This document shows positions 9,092 through 17,711 of a stretch of 64,000 nt of DNA, piece by piece. The notes beneath the pieces were generated by a model, which was not told where the DNA came from, did not search any database, and saw only the letters and a program-made list of their open reading frames with translations. Numbering within the stretch: the stretch's first letter is position 1; each line of letters starts with the position of its first letter. This DNA comes from GCA-2794515 sp034436155. GTDB taxonomy: Bacteria > Chloroflexota > Anaerolineae > Aggregatilineales > Phototrophicaceae. Where the stretch lies: contig DAOTVP010000008.1 of the NCBI GenBank assembly GCA_034436155.1, forward strand, positions 82,705 to 146,704, written 5' to 3'. The translations under genes were made by a program, and so were the position numbers.

Positions 9092-10324
9092 TCATTCATA
9101 GCGCAATGCGTCAATGGGGTTCAGTTTTGAGGCGCGATTGGCGGGATACGCCCCAAAAAACATGCCGATGCTCATCGAAATGGCGACCACCAATAAAATC
9201 GTTGTAAAGCGCACCGATACATCTAAATCAGGGACGAGCGCCGTCACCAATAACGATAACCCTATCGCAATCGCAATCCCAATTCCGCCACCAATGACCG
9301 ATAATGTCATCGATTCGGTCAAGAATTGCAATAGAATATCGCTATTTTTTGCGCCAGTGGCTTTGCGTAGACCAATTTCACGGGTACGTTCTGTGACCGT
9401 AACCAGCATGATATTCATGATGCCAATCCCACCGACGATCAGCGAAATACCCGCCAAGAGCGATAAAAACAGAGTTAATAACGCCGTAATTTGGTTGAGC
9501 GTCTCTAAAATGGCACTCTGGGTGACAACCTGAAAGTTATCTTCATCCCGAAAACTGATATTGCGTTCTTCGCGCAAGGTTTGACGGATTTGGTCTGCCA
9601 GCGATTCAACCGTGTCGCTACTACGGGCTTGTATCGCCACAAAATCAACTGGACGTTCACCTGTCAATACGCGCTCACCGCTCAGGCGGGTTTGCGCGGT
9701 ACTTATCGGCACGAGGATAATATCATCGGGATCGCCACCCAAAAACGTGGTCAAGCCTTCTCCACCTTCGGTGGATAATACACCGATAACCGTAAAGCGC
9801 ACCCCTCCAATACGAATTGTTTGACCAATGGGGAATGTATCTGGAAAAAATCTATCCACCATTTTTTGCCCTAAAATCGCCACACGAGCGATACCATCTA
9901 TATCATTCTGGGTGAAAAAGCGTCCGCCAATCACATCCCGATTGAAAATAGTCGGATACAATACATCCACGCCTTCTATACGTGAGACATATTCGACACC
10001 ATTCGCCACCACAACGCGATTCATGTTGTCTTGAGGCATGACGTATAGAGCATCTGGCACGCGAAACACATCAGATAACGCATTCACTTCATTGAGGGTA
10101 ATCAGTTTAGAATTTGGCTCACCAATTGGCGCAAATACCACCACCAAATTCGAGCCGATATTTTCAAATCCCGCGATGACGAATGATTCAAGCGCCTGCC
10201 CAATCGAGACCAACACAATAACCGATGTCACACCAATCGTGATGCCTATCATCGTCAAAAATGAACGGAGTTTATTGGCATTCAGCGCACTCAGCGCCAC
10301 ACGAATATTTTCGAGCATCAACAT
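9092..10324 (-). CDS. MacB/FtsX-family ABC transporter permease
   Basis: This 410-residue permease has the MacB-type layout: an N-terminal membrane helix (LRSFLTMIGITIGVTSVIVLVSIG), a large extracytoplasmic MacB_PCD domain of about 220 residues, and three C-terminal helices. The conserved GGIGIMNIMLVTVTERTREIGLRKATGA coupling region is present. It is the last gene of a five-gene minus-strand unit and lies 3 nt after the second permease. MacB-type systems do not move substrate through the membrane but drive extrusion of lipids, peptides or drugs from the periplasmic side. Substrate unknown. Confidence 0.93.
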   Translation of the reverse strand: MLMLENIRVALSALNANKLRSFLTMIGITIGVTSVIVLVSIGQALESFVIAGFENIGSNLVVVFAPIGEPNSKLITLNEVNALSDVFRVPDALYVMPQDNMNRVVVANGVEYVSRIEGVDVLYPTIFNRDVIGGRFFTQNDIDGIARVAILGQKMVDRFFPDTFPIGQTIRIGGVRFTVIGVLSTEGGEGLTTFLGGDPDDIILVPISTAQTRLSGERVLTGERPVDFVAIQARSSDTVESLADQIRQTLREERNISFRDEDNFQVVTQSAILETLNQITALLTLFLSLLAGISLIVGGIGIMNIMLVTVTERTREIGLRKATGAKNSDILLQFLTESMTLSVIGGGIGIAIAIGLSLLVTALVPDLDVSVRFTTILLVVAISMSIGMFFGAYPANRASKLNPIDALRYE

Positions 10325-10327
10325 AAT

Positions 10328-11560
10328 TCATTCAAACCGTAACGCATCAATCGGCTTCATACGGGCGGCACGACTGGCAGGGTACGCGCCAAAAAAAATG
10401 CCGACAATCGTACTGACGATGGTCGCCAATAAAATAGCATCACTGGAGAGGGTGAGCGTGATGTCATCTATCAGTGCCGTCCCCAATAATGCCGCACCCC
10501 ATCCGACAAGGATGCCCAACGCGCCACCAATTAATGATAATACCAGACTTTCGATGAGAAATTGCAATAAAATATCGCCCCCGCGTGCGCCAACCGCTTT
10601 CCGCAAACCAATTTCACGGGTGCGTTCTGTGACAGAAACCAGCATGATATTCATGATGCCAATTCCACCCACCAACAACGAAATCCCCGCAATCATGCTC
10701 AAGAATAATGTGAGTAAGGTGGTCAATGTGAGGACAAAATTACGCAATTCGCTTTGGTCATTGATACGATAATCTTGTTCACCATCAAATAAAATATCGT
10801 GCGCTTGGTCTAAGTAGGCGCTAATTTCGGCTTTGGCGCTGTCGGTGGCTTCTTCGGATACCACTTGAATATAAATGGAGGATACCCGATAACTGCCATC
10901 ACGGGCGCGGGCATTTTGCACCATGCGCGTCTGGGCGGTGGTGATGGGAATGAGGACAGTATCATTCTGCCCGCCAAATCCGTCTACAAATTCCATCACA
11001 CCAATCACCGTAAATACCCGCTCATTGATGCGAATCGTCAAGCCGATGGGGTCTATATTTTCATCACCGAATAAAATTTCGACCATATCCGCGCCTAAAA
11101 CGGCAACACGGGCATTCTCGTCTAAATCGGCTTGGCTGATAAAATCACCACGCGCCAAATTCCAATTTCGCACACTCGGCATTTGTGGAACAACACCGTT
11201 GGCGGTGATATTTCGGCTACCGCTATCACCCGCTACCAACGCCAAAAATGCGAATTGTGGCGCAACTTGGCGGATACTTGGCGCGATGAGGGGATTATTT
11301 AAGTCATTTGCCTCTTTCATCGTGAGGGGTTCAACACGGGTACGGGTGGCGCTACTGGGGCGTTGCGATGTGATGATGAGCGAATTTGAGCCAATGGCAT
11401 CAAATTCTTGTGCGACAAATTGTTCAACACCTCGCCCTAAACTGACCAGCCCAATCACCGCGCCAACCCCAATCACAATGCCAAGAGTGGTCAGGGCAGA
11501 ACGCAATCGGTTACTTAATAACGCATCGATGGCAATGCGAAAGGTCTCGACAACATTCAT
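10328..11560 (-). CDS. MacB/FtsX-family ABC transporter permease (second)
   Basis: A second 410-residue MacB-type permease with the same topology as its downstream neighbour: one N-terminal helix, an extracytoplasmic domain, three C-terminal helices and the GGIGIMNIMLVSVTERTREIGLRKAVGA region. The two are clearly paralogous but diverge strongly in the extracytoplasmic domain, which suggests a heterodimeric transporter rather than a recent duplication. It starts 7 nt after the stop codon of the unknown 795-residue protein. Confidence 0.93.
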   Translation of the reverse strand: MNVVETFRIAIDALLSNRLRSALTTLGIVIGVGAVIGLVSLGRGVEQFVAQEFDAIGSNSLIITSQRPSSATRTRVEPLTMKEANDLNNPLIAPSIRQVAPQFAFLALVAGDSGSRNITANGVVPQMPSVRNWNLARGDFISQADLDENARVAVLGADMVEILFGDENIDPIGLTIRINERVFTVIGVMEFVDGFGGQNDTVLIPITTAQTRMVQNARARDGSYRVSSIYIQVVSEEATDSAKAEISAYLDQAHDILFDGEQDYRINDQSELRNFVLTLTTLLTLFLSMIAGISLLVGGIGIMNIMLVSVTERTREIGLRKAVGARGGDILLQFLIESLVLSLIGGALGILVGWGAALLGTALIDDITLTLSSDAILLATIVSTIVGIFFGAYPASRAARMKPIDALRFE

Positions 11561-11567
11561 CGTTTAT

Positions 11568-13955
11568 TTATTGCACCACAACAATTTGTATCAACTCGGC
11601 GATGAAGGTATTCAAGCCATAGGCATACGAATCGAGATAATCTTGGGTGATGTGTTGTGCCATATCATACAAACCCAATTCGTGTAATGCGGTCACATGC
11701 GGACGAAAATCGCGTAGACTCAGGTGTACCACACCATTATCATCCGTGATAACACCCCATGCCAGCGTTTTTTGTTTATTATCATCTTTGGCAGTGATGA
11801 ATCGGCGCAACGATGAGCCTTTCGCCACCCGTCCCAAATTAGAAAAGACCTCTTCCCCTTTGAGGATTTCGTTCAGCACATCAAATCGGCTCGGCAACGT
11901 ATTGAGCAATTTTTGTAACACTGGCGGGACGTGCGCCAACATCTGGATGCCCGCAGTGCTAGAACTTTGCCCTGATAAGGCAATCTCCCGATACCGTGCT
12001 AATAACTCACCCAACCCACCAATCATACGCAAATGATATGTGCGTTGCTCATTAAATTGTTGATAGGTGGTCATCTTATCGCGTTGCGATGCCATGTAAT
12101 ACGCCCGTAGTGAGTCTAAGGTGCGTTGATGATTGACGTGCAAATCGGTTATCGGATTACGGAAGGTGGTCGGAAATAACCGTTCTTTGGGGTTATTTCG
12201 ACTGGCATCTATCGGCAAAAGCAACGCGGGATTTTTGATCGCCAGCGCATTTAATTGGTCTTGAATCAATTTATACGCTTGTTTATAACGCGGGTCGCGG
12301 TTGGTCTTGAGGAAGTTGAGCATGTAATTCATCTGCTCAGACGGTTTGTAATTGAAGGCATGTAGCCCACGATAAATAATCATTAGGTCGTTGATTGTCA
12401 CCCGTGCGCCCAGTCGTTGGATGAGCATTTCGCGCAAGGTTTGCATGGCAGACAAGCGTACCTCATGATTTTCTGCGCCCGTTTCTTCTGATAAGCGTGA
12501 CTTTTGTGTGATTTTGCTGAATTGTGGGGTTTGTCTGAGCATGAGCGTTTGGATATTTAACTTTGGCGCAAGGGCGCTTTGTGGATTCACCGCATTAAAA
12601 TATACGCCCCAATTGACCGCCTCGCGGGTCATCATTTCAGAAACAGCCGCGCCCCACGCGCCATCAAAGAAAATGTGCGATTGGTCAAACACAAAACTAT
12701 CTTGTGTGCGGAAAATCGTCAGGGGATGATCGCCGATGCCCCGTTTACCCCGCCGAATCCAAGTCAGTGGGTGGCGCGAATCGCGTTCATCCCAATTGAT
12801 GAGGATGGGCGTTTTCTTGAGCATGGCGATTTCGCGTTGGGTGAGGCTATCCAATTGTTCGTATAACCCCTGATGCAATGCGCGGGGTGTGATGACCATC
12901 ACATCATCCACCATTGGCAACATGGGTTGTGGGGGCATGTGCAGAATGGCTTGGGCGGCGCTATGCGACATTTGTGGACGCAACAAAATTTCGGCTGGGA
13001 TAAGATGATACCGTCCATGCCGAATCACGCCGATATAGGCTTCACTAAATGGATAATGCACCCGCGTTTCGTTGTAACCGTTGGGTTCTAATGTGGCTAA
13101 CCACGACAATTGATATTGATACGAAGCCAAATCTCGCTCACTAGCCACCTTGAAGCCGATCGCCACCTCGCGCTTGCCCACTTCGTCTAAAGAACGGATA
13201 TACGGAGCGATAAATTCATCAAATTTTTTGCGCCGAAAATGAGAAAAGTCTTCTTCGGTGATTTTATCACGCCCAAACGGACGGATTTTTTCCCATCGCG
13301 TGTAAATATCTACAGGCACACGCCCCGCGCCATGTTCGACCATTAATTTACAAAATATACGTTCTCGCCATTCATTTTCTAAGATGCTCGGCAACAATTT
13401 CAAAAATTGGGCGCTGGTCATCAACCATGCCGCCAATGCCGATTCAGGTCGCAAATGAAGCATGTGCGTATTAAAACCAATCGTCTCGTTGGCATGACGG
13501 GCGCTATCTTCACGTAGGGCGAATTCCAAATAAAATTGCCATGTGCCATCGGGGAAGGCAACGCTCAAATCTTTACCCGATAGGCGTAATAATTGCTGAT
13601 AACCATGAATCACGGCGGCGGGTGGGATGAATAAGGCGCTATAAACCATCCGTCCAACCGTAGTTTGAATCCCTCTGAAAAGCAATTGAATATATTTTTG
13701 CGATTCGTTCTGGCTAATTTCGCGTTTGTCTAATTTCGCCAACGCATTCAGAATCATACCAGGGACATTACCCGCAGGGACGGTTTGGGCAATTTCTTCG
13801 CTGATGCGTTCAATTTCGGGCAACGGCAAGCGCGACAAGCCCCGAATTTGTGGGTCGGTGAATACCTGACGCAACCGCGCCACCGTCGCAATAGTGGCTT
13901 GTTGGATTGAATTATCGGTTTGTTGGTCTGTTTGATGTGTGCGCTCTTCGCTCAA
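11568..13955 (-). CDS. Unrecognised 795-residue protein in efflux operon, HxxxDG motif
   Basis: I do not recognise this protein with confidence. It is predicted to be soluble and shows no signal peptide. The TTG start at 13955 shares its bases with the TGA stop of the ATPase gene (TTGA overlap) and has an AGGAAG site at a normal distance. A longer reading from 14129 would overlap the ATPase gene by 178 nt and has an implausibly Arg-rich start. Near the middle it reads SHIFFDG, with His427, Asp431 and Gly432. This matches the HxxxDG active-site motif of CoA-dependent acyltransferases. Its central position and the surrounding helix recall choline/carnitine acyltransferases, but the other signatures of that family are not evident. 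Translational coupling implies it works with the transporter, perhaps modifying the exported substrate. That role is inference. Confidence 0.8.
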   Translation of the reverse strand: MSEERTHQTDQQTDNSIQQATIATVARLRQVFTDPQIRGLSRLPLPEIERISEEIAQTVPAGNVPGMILNALAKLDKREISQNESQKYIQLLFRGIQTTVGRMVYSALFIPPAAVIHGYQQLLRLSGKDLSVAFPDGTWQFYLEFALREDSARHANETIGFNTHMLHLRPESALAAWLMTSAQFLKLLPSILENEWRERIFCKLMVEHGAGRVPVDIYTRWEKIRPFGRDKITEEDFSHFRRKKFDEFIAPYIRSLDEVGKREVAIGFKVASERDLASYQYQLSWLATLEPNGYNETRVHYPFSEAYIGVIRHGRYHLIPAEILLRPQMSHSAAQAILHMPPQPMLPMVDDVMVITPRALHQGLYEQLDSLTQREIAMLKKTPILINWDERDSRHPLTWIRRGKRGIGDHPLTIFRTQDSFVFDQSHIFFDGAWGAAVSEMMTREAVNWGVYFNAVNPQSALAPKLNIQTLMLRQTPQFSKITQKSRLSEETGAENHEVRLSAMQTLREMLIQRLGARVTINDLMIIYRGLHAFNYKPSEQMNYMLNFLKTNRDPRYKQAYKLIQDQLNALAIKNPALLLPIDASRNNPKERLFPTTFRNPITDLHVNHQRTLDSLRAYYMASQRDKMTTYQQFNEQRTYHLRMIGGLGELLARYREIALSGQSSSTAGIQMLAHVPPVLQKLLNTLPSRFDVLNEILKGEEVFSNLGRVAKGSSLRRFITAKDDNKQKTLAWGVITDDNGVVHLSLRDFRPHVTALHELGLYDMAQHITQDYLDSYAYGLNTFIAELIQIVVVQ

Positions 13956-14797
13956 TTGTATTCTTCCTTTTTGCCACCGTAATAGACCTCTTGAAAAATG
14001 CCTTCGAGTTCTTCCGCTTCGGAGGGGCGCTCTGTTTCGCCCGCGATGAGCGGATTGGCTACTTTTCGGTCTGCGACGACTGCTCCATCTCGTAACATAA
14101 TCACGCGGTCGGTATGTCGTGCAATCCAAGGATCATGCGTGACGAATACGGTGGTAATACCACGTTCTTTATTCATGCGCTGAAAAATTTGCATCACTTC
14201 TGTGCCACTGCGACTATCCAAATTGCCTGTTGGCTCATCGGCTAAAATCATCGCAGGTTCTGTGACAATCGCCCGCGCAATCGCCACCCGTTGTTGTTGC
14301 CCGCCCGACAATTCACTAGGGAAATGGTCGAGCCGTTTACCCAATCCTACCGATTCGAGCGCCTCTCTTGCCCGTTTAGATCGCCCCGATACACCACCAT
14401 ACATGAGGGGTAATTCCACTTGTCGGAGCGCCGTGGTGCGTTTGAGCAGGTTAAAACTTTGAAAAACAAAACCAATTTTTTTGTTGCGGATGATTGCCAA
14501 TTGTTTTTCGTCCAATTTGCTCACATCCACACCATCCAAATAATATGTGCCTGTGGTGGGTTGGTCAAGTGCGCCTAAAATATACATCAGCGTACTTTTA
14601 CCGCTCCCCGATGGACCCATAATCGAGACAAATTCGCCCTCGTAAATTTGTAAATCCACACCACGTAGGGCGTGAACTTCGACATCACCCATCTGATACA
14701 CTTTGGTGATATTGCGAATATCAATGACGGCACGCCGACCTTGCACATCTTGGACAATCTCGGATGATTTTTGCCTTTTGAATAATTTTAGCACCAT
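13952..14797 (-). CDS. MacB/LolD-type ABC transporter ATPase
   Basis: This 281-residue nucleotide-binding subunit belongs to the MacB/LolD/FtsE group. It has Walker A GPSGSGKST, Q-loop FQSFNLL, signature LSGGQQQRVAIARA, Walker B MILADEPTGNLD and the switch His in VFVTHDPWIARH. The N-terminal 20 residues and a C-terminal acidic tail are extra to the core domain. It starts just after the adaptor gene stop codon (2 nt gap), and its own stop overlaps the start of the next gene by 4 nt. It powers the two permeases downstream. Confidence 0.95.
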   Translation of the reverse strand: MVLKLFKRQKSSEIVQDVQGRRAVIDIRNITKVYQMGDVEVHALRGVDLQIYEGEFVSIMGPSGSGKSTLMYILGALDQPTTGTYYLDGVDVSKLDEKQLAIIRNKKIGFVFQSFNLLKRTTALRQVELPLMYGGVSGRSKRAREALESVGLGKRLDHFPSELSGGQQQRVAIARAIVTEPAMILADEPTGNLDSRSGTEVMQIFQRMNKERGITTVFVTHDPWIARHTDRVIMLRDGAVVADRKVANPLIAGETERPSEAEELEGIFQEVYYGGKKEEYN

Positions 14798-14799
14798 TT

Positions 14800-16302
14800 T
14801 TAATTCCCGCGAGGCAATAATACAACCACATCACCAACAGCAACACCAGAGACCACTTGTGTCACCCGTTCATTGCGTGCGCCGATTTCAATTTCGATTT
14901 CTTCAAACCGCCCTTGCCCACGTTCTACGGTGATGAAGGCTTGTTGTGTGGTGCGGTCTATGCGAATATACCGATTGGGAATAAGCGCCACATCCGTCAA
15001 TTCTTGCGTGGCGATTCGCGCTGTGACGCTCATGCCAACTTTTATTGACGCATCGGTTTCATCCAAACGGACGCGCACCACATAAGTCACCAAACTACCG
15101 ATTTGTGTTGGTGTGAGCGAGACCCGTTCTACAACACCTGTAATTTGGGCATCAGGCAAGGCATCCAACGTAAATTCGACTCGTTGCCCAGTTGTCACCT
15201 TGACGACATCTGTCTCATCTACGGGCAAATCCACTACAAAGTTGCTCACATCCATCAAAATCATCGCAGGCAATTGGGTAGGAGGCAATTCGCCAACGGT
15301 CAAATTTTGTTGCGCGATGATACCATCAAACGGCGCACGCAATTGAGTGCGGTTTAATAACAATTCAGCTTGGCGCAAGGTGAGCCGTGTGCGTTGCAAG
15401 TCTATCTCTGCCAATTCAATATCTTGGGGTGTCGCACCGTTAAGCAACCGGTCAAGGGTTTGCTGGGCTTGTATCAGACCCACTTGTGCCGAACTGAGCG
15501 CACTGGTATTGAGCGGGCGGTTTTGTGCCGCATCATAATTGGCTTGGGCGATTTCGACTGTGCCACCCAATTGATTCAGTTGCACATCAAATTGAGAGGG
15601 GTTAATAGCAACGGATGAATTAAACCCGCCGATGAGTCCGTTGATATTCGTCACCACCTCATCCAGTATATCGGGCGGGACAATATCTATAATTTCTTGG
15701 GGCAAATTATTGATGTCTAAAAATGGGATGTTAGGCGCTGAATTCAGCGCGGCATCGCGTTGGAGTTGGGCTTGCCATAAACTATTGCCCGCCAATTCGA
15801 CTTGGAGACGGGCGATTTCTTCGGCAGTCTGATTTTGCGATAAACTGGTGCTATATGAGGCATTGACGGCGGCTTGGGCGGCATTGACGGCGGCTTGGGC
15901 AACGGCAATATCTTCTTCGCGGGCGGGTGATGTGAGCGCATCAAACGCCACTTGTTGCAAATCCAACGCCACTTGGGCATCGAACAATGCAGATTCGTAA
16001 TCAGTCGTATTAAGGCTTGCCAACACATCGCCCGATGTGACGGTCTGACCTGCCACGACCAAAATTTCACGGACAGGCGCGACCAATTCAAATAATAATG
16101 GCACTTGTCGGGTGGGCGCGATTGCACCTGTGGCGCTCACCGTGACGGTTAAATCACCACTTTCGACCACTGCCCTATCCACCACAAGCGGTTGGTTATC
16201 TGCTTCCGATTGGGCTTGATTTTGCCAAAACAGGCGAAACCCACCAATGGCGAGGGCGACGAGTATCAATATAAAAAGTAAACGACGCAAGAATTTTTTC
16301 AT
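14800..16302 (-). CDS. MacA/HlyD-type periplasmic adaptor of the ABC efflux system
   Basis: This 500-residue membrane-fusion protein has one N-terminal membrane anchor (about residues 5-25) followed by an extracytoplasmic region. The split biotinyl-lipoyl domain is seen as VREILVVAGQTVTSGDVLASLN and LRAPFDGIIAQQNLTVGELPP. A helical hairpin of about 200 residues with Ala/Gln-rich heptads lies between the halves, and a beta-barrel domain follows (VDLPVDETDVVKVTTGQRV). It is the first gene of the operon. MacA-type adaptors bind and stimulate MacB. No outer-membrane TolC-like gene is in the window. Confidence 0.93.
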   Translation of the reverse strand: MKKFLRRLLFILILVALAIGGFRLFWQNQAQSEADNQPLVVDRAVVESGDLTVTVSATGAIAPTRQVPLLFELVAPVREILVVAGQTVTSGDVLASLNTTDYESALFDAQVALDLQQVAFDALTSPAREEDIAVAQAAVNAAQAAVNASYSTSLSQNQTAEEIARLQVELAGNSLWQAQLQRDAALNSAPNIPFLDINNLPQEIIDIVPPDILDEVVTNINGLIGGFNSSVAINPSQFDVQLNQLGGTVEIAQANYDAAQNRPLNTSALSSAQVGLIQAQQTLDRLLNGATPQDIELAEIDLQRTRLTLRQAELLLNRTQLRAPFDGIIAQQNLTVGELPPTQLPAMILMDVSNFVVDLPVDETDVVKVTTGQRVEFTLDALPDAQITGVVERVSLTPTQIGSLVTYVVRVRLDETDASIKVGMSVTARIATQELTDVALIPNRYIRIDRTTQQAFITVERGQGRFEEIEIEIGARNERVTQVVSGVAVGDVVVLLPRGN

Positions 16303-16332
16303 CAGTCTATCATCTTCACCCTAAACACAAAA

Positions 16333-16357
16333 CGCCCACCTGTTAGGCAGATGGGCG
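16333..16357 (-). terminator. Terminator of the A-type Fe-S carrier gene
   Basis: On the minus strand a 10-bp stem (CGCCCATCTG paired with CAGGTGGGCG, one G-U pair) closes a 5-nt loop and is followed by TTTTGTGTTT. It starts about 26 nt beyond the stop codon of the gene at 16384. Confidence 0.8.
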
Positions 16358-16383
16358 CGTGAATCATCAAAAACTAGGGTAGA

Positions 16384-16821
16384 TTAGTAACTACCACACG
16401 TCCCGCATCCGCCAGCTTCGTTAAATGTACCCGATTCTTGTTCATTTTTGGCTTTGAACGACTTGCCACAACCACAACCGCCTGCCGAGTTGGGATTATC
16501 AATACGGAAACCACCACCCATCAAGCTATCGACAAAATCAATGGTTGCGCCATACAAATATCCCATGCTGGTGGGATCGACAACCAAACGCACCCCATCC
16601 ACATTGACAACCGTGTCGTTAGCTTCTGGAGCGGGTTCAAACGCCATGCCATATTGCAAACCAGAGCAACCACCGCCCGCTACGAAAACGCGCAATACAT
16701 GGTTAGGAATTTGGCGTTGTTCGAGCAAATTACGGATGGTCATCGCCGCGGCGGGTGTGACGATGAGAGCGGTATCATCTACTGTGCCAATTTGGACTTC
16801 ATTTTGTTCAATCACTGCCAT
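16384..16821 (-). CDS. A-type iron-sulfur carrier (ErpA/IscA family)
   Basis: A-type carriers bind an Fe-S cluster through three cysteines and pass it to client apoproteins. All three are present: Cys52 in GGGCSGLQYG, and Cys116 and Cys118 in CGCG. The core of about 105 residues is normal and is preceded by a 15-residue extension. An unusual C-terminal tail of about 25 residues ends in GGCGTCGSY, adding Cys139 and Cys142 and creating a possible extra metal or thiol site. A GAGGAAA site precedes the ATG. The SufR-like regulator gene lies 95 nt upstream on the same strand. ErpA, SufA and IscA cannot be told apart from sequence alone. Confidence 0.93.
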   Translation of the reverse strand: MAVIEQNEVQIGTVDDTALIVTPAAAMTIRNLLEQRQIPNHVLRVFVAGGGCSGLQYGMAFEPAPEANDTVVNVDGVRLVVDPTSMGYLYGATIDFVDSLMGGGFRIDNPNSAGGCGCGKSFKAKNEQESGTFNEAGGCGTCGSY

Positions 16822-16916
16822 GAGATTTCCTCAATTCTTTTTACAATTCATCAGTCTTTACAGATAGTAACATACTCTGAAAAAATGGTCAATAAAAATG
16901 ATGAACATCATAAAAA

Positions 16917-17564
16917 TTAACTATCATTTGTCATGGGTGGGATAAAATAGGCACAGCTATTATCCCCTTGCGAAACGCGAGTCATCACACGCGGAATCAC
17001 GCCTAGCATCGAAGAAATGAGGCGCATATCCATGCTACACAGGGCATCGGTGGTATGCGATAACTGATGATAGGGGCAGTTGGTCGTCCGCAAAATATAC
17101 CCTTCGCCATCATCACAGGCTTCCCAATAGGCTTGATAGCCATGTTGATTGAGATAATCGACCGCATAATGCAGACGTTCTGGCATTGTCATGCCCTTCA
17201 CATGGGCAGAAAGCGCCATATTTTCTGCGACACCTTCCAAAATGACATTCACCTGTTGGCTAGGCAATTGATTTTGCAGTTGTTCGAGCAACAATGCCGC
17301 CAAATTTTGATAATTATTCGGAAAGAATCGTAAGGCTTTGGCGGTGAGGGTGTAAATATGTTGCGGTCTACCGGGCGATTTTTTATGTCGACGTTGGCTG
17401 ATGTTGATGAGGTCTTCTTGTTGTAGCAATGCCAAATGATGACGCACGGTGACGGGTGTTATATCATCATCGCGCCGCTTTTTGAGGATGGTCACAATTT
17501 CATCGACTGTGGCATCACCAATTTCGTGTAAAATTTCTAAAATGAGTTGTCGTGTCTCTTGCAT
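16917..17564 (-). CDS. SufR-like winged-helix transcriptional regulator
   Basis: This 215-residue regulator has an N-terminal winged helix-turn-helix (TVDEIVTILKKRRDDDITPVTVRHHLALLQQEDLI) of the ArsR/DeoR-like SufR type, including the PGRPQHIYTLT wing seen in SufR proteins. The C-terminal half contains TNCPYHQLS, DALCSMDM and NSCAYFI. Spaced cysteines here are typical of SufR, where they hold an Fe-S cluster that controls DNA binding. It sits directly before an A-type Fe-S carrier gene, which supports a role in Fe-S homeostasis. I chose the ATG at 17564. A GTG two codons earlier (17570) is also possible, and neither has a clear ribosome site. A palindrome and -10 box upstream suggest autoregulation. 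Confidence 0.85.
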   Translation of the reverse strand: MQETRQLILEILHEIGDATVDEIVTILKKRRDDDITPVTVRHHLALLQQEDLINISQRRHKKSPGRPQHIYTLTAKALRFFPNNYQNLAALLLEQLQNQLPSQQVNVILEGVAENMALSAHVKGMTMPERLHYAVDYLNQHGYQAYWEACDDGEGYILRTTNCPYHQLSHTTDALCSMDMRLISSMLGVIPRVMTRVSQGDNSCAYFIPPMTNDS

Positions 17565-17619
17565 ACGCACTTTGTATCAATTATCAAATTTAAGATATTA
17601 TAACATCATTCTCATGAAA

Positions 17620-17637
17620 TTGCTGATATATCAACAA
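17620..17637. promoter_or_regulatory. Palindromic operator candidate between sufR-like gene and pheA
   Basis: The 18-bp sequence TTG-C-TGATATATCA-A-CAA is a palindrome with one mismatched pair. It lies about 17 bp upstream of a TATAAT box (17602-17597, minus strand) in front of the SufR-like gene and directly abuts the -35 box of the pheA promoter. A bound dimer could therefore affect both divergent genes. Confidence 0.55.
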
Positions 17638-17665
17638 TTGTCACCACAAAATTCCCTTGTACAAT
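17638..17665 (+). promoter_or_regulatory. Sigma-70-type promoter for pheA-asd
   Basis: TTGTCA (17638-17643) and TACAAT (17660-17665) are separated by 16 bp, placing the start of transcription about 40 nt before the pheA start codon. Confidence 0.6.
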
Positions 17666-17711
17666 TGCGCATGGTGCATTTATTCATGCAATTCTAAGGA
17701 GATAAAGTTCC

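Noticed and set aside
10038..10772. 244-residue reading frame spanning the two permease genes on the plus strand
   Set aside because: It runs antisense across two certain genes and is Ser/Thr/Asn-rich with no recognisable motif.
13956..14129. Longer N-terminus of the 795-residue protein
   Set aside because: It overlaps the ABC ATPase gene by about 178 nt, is Arg/Ser-rich and has no homolog-like features. The TTG at 13955 has a good ribosome site.
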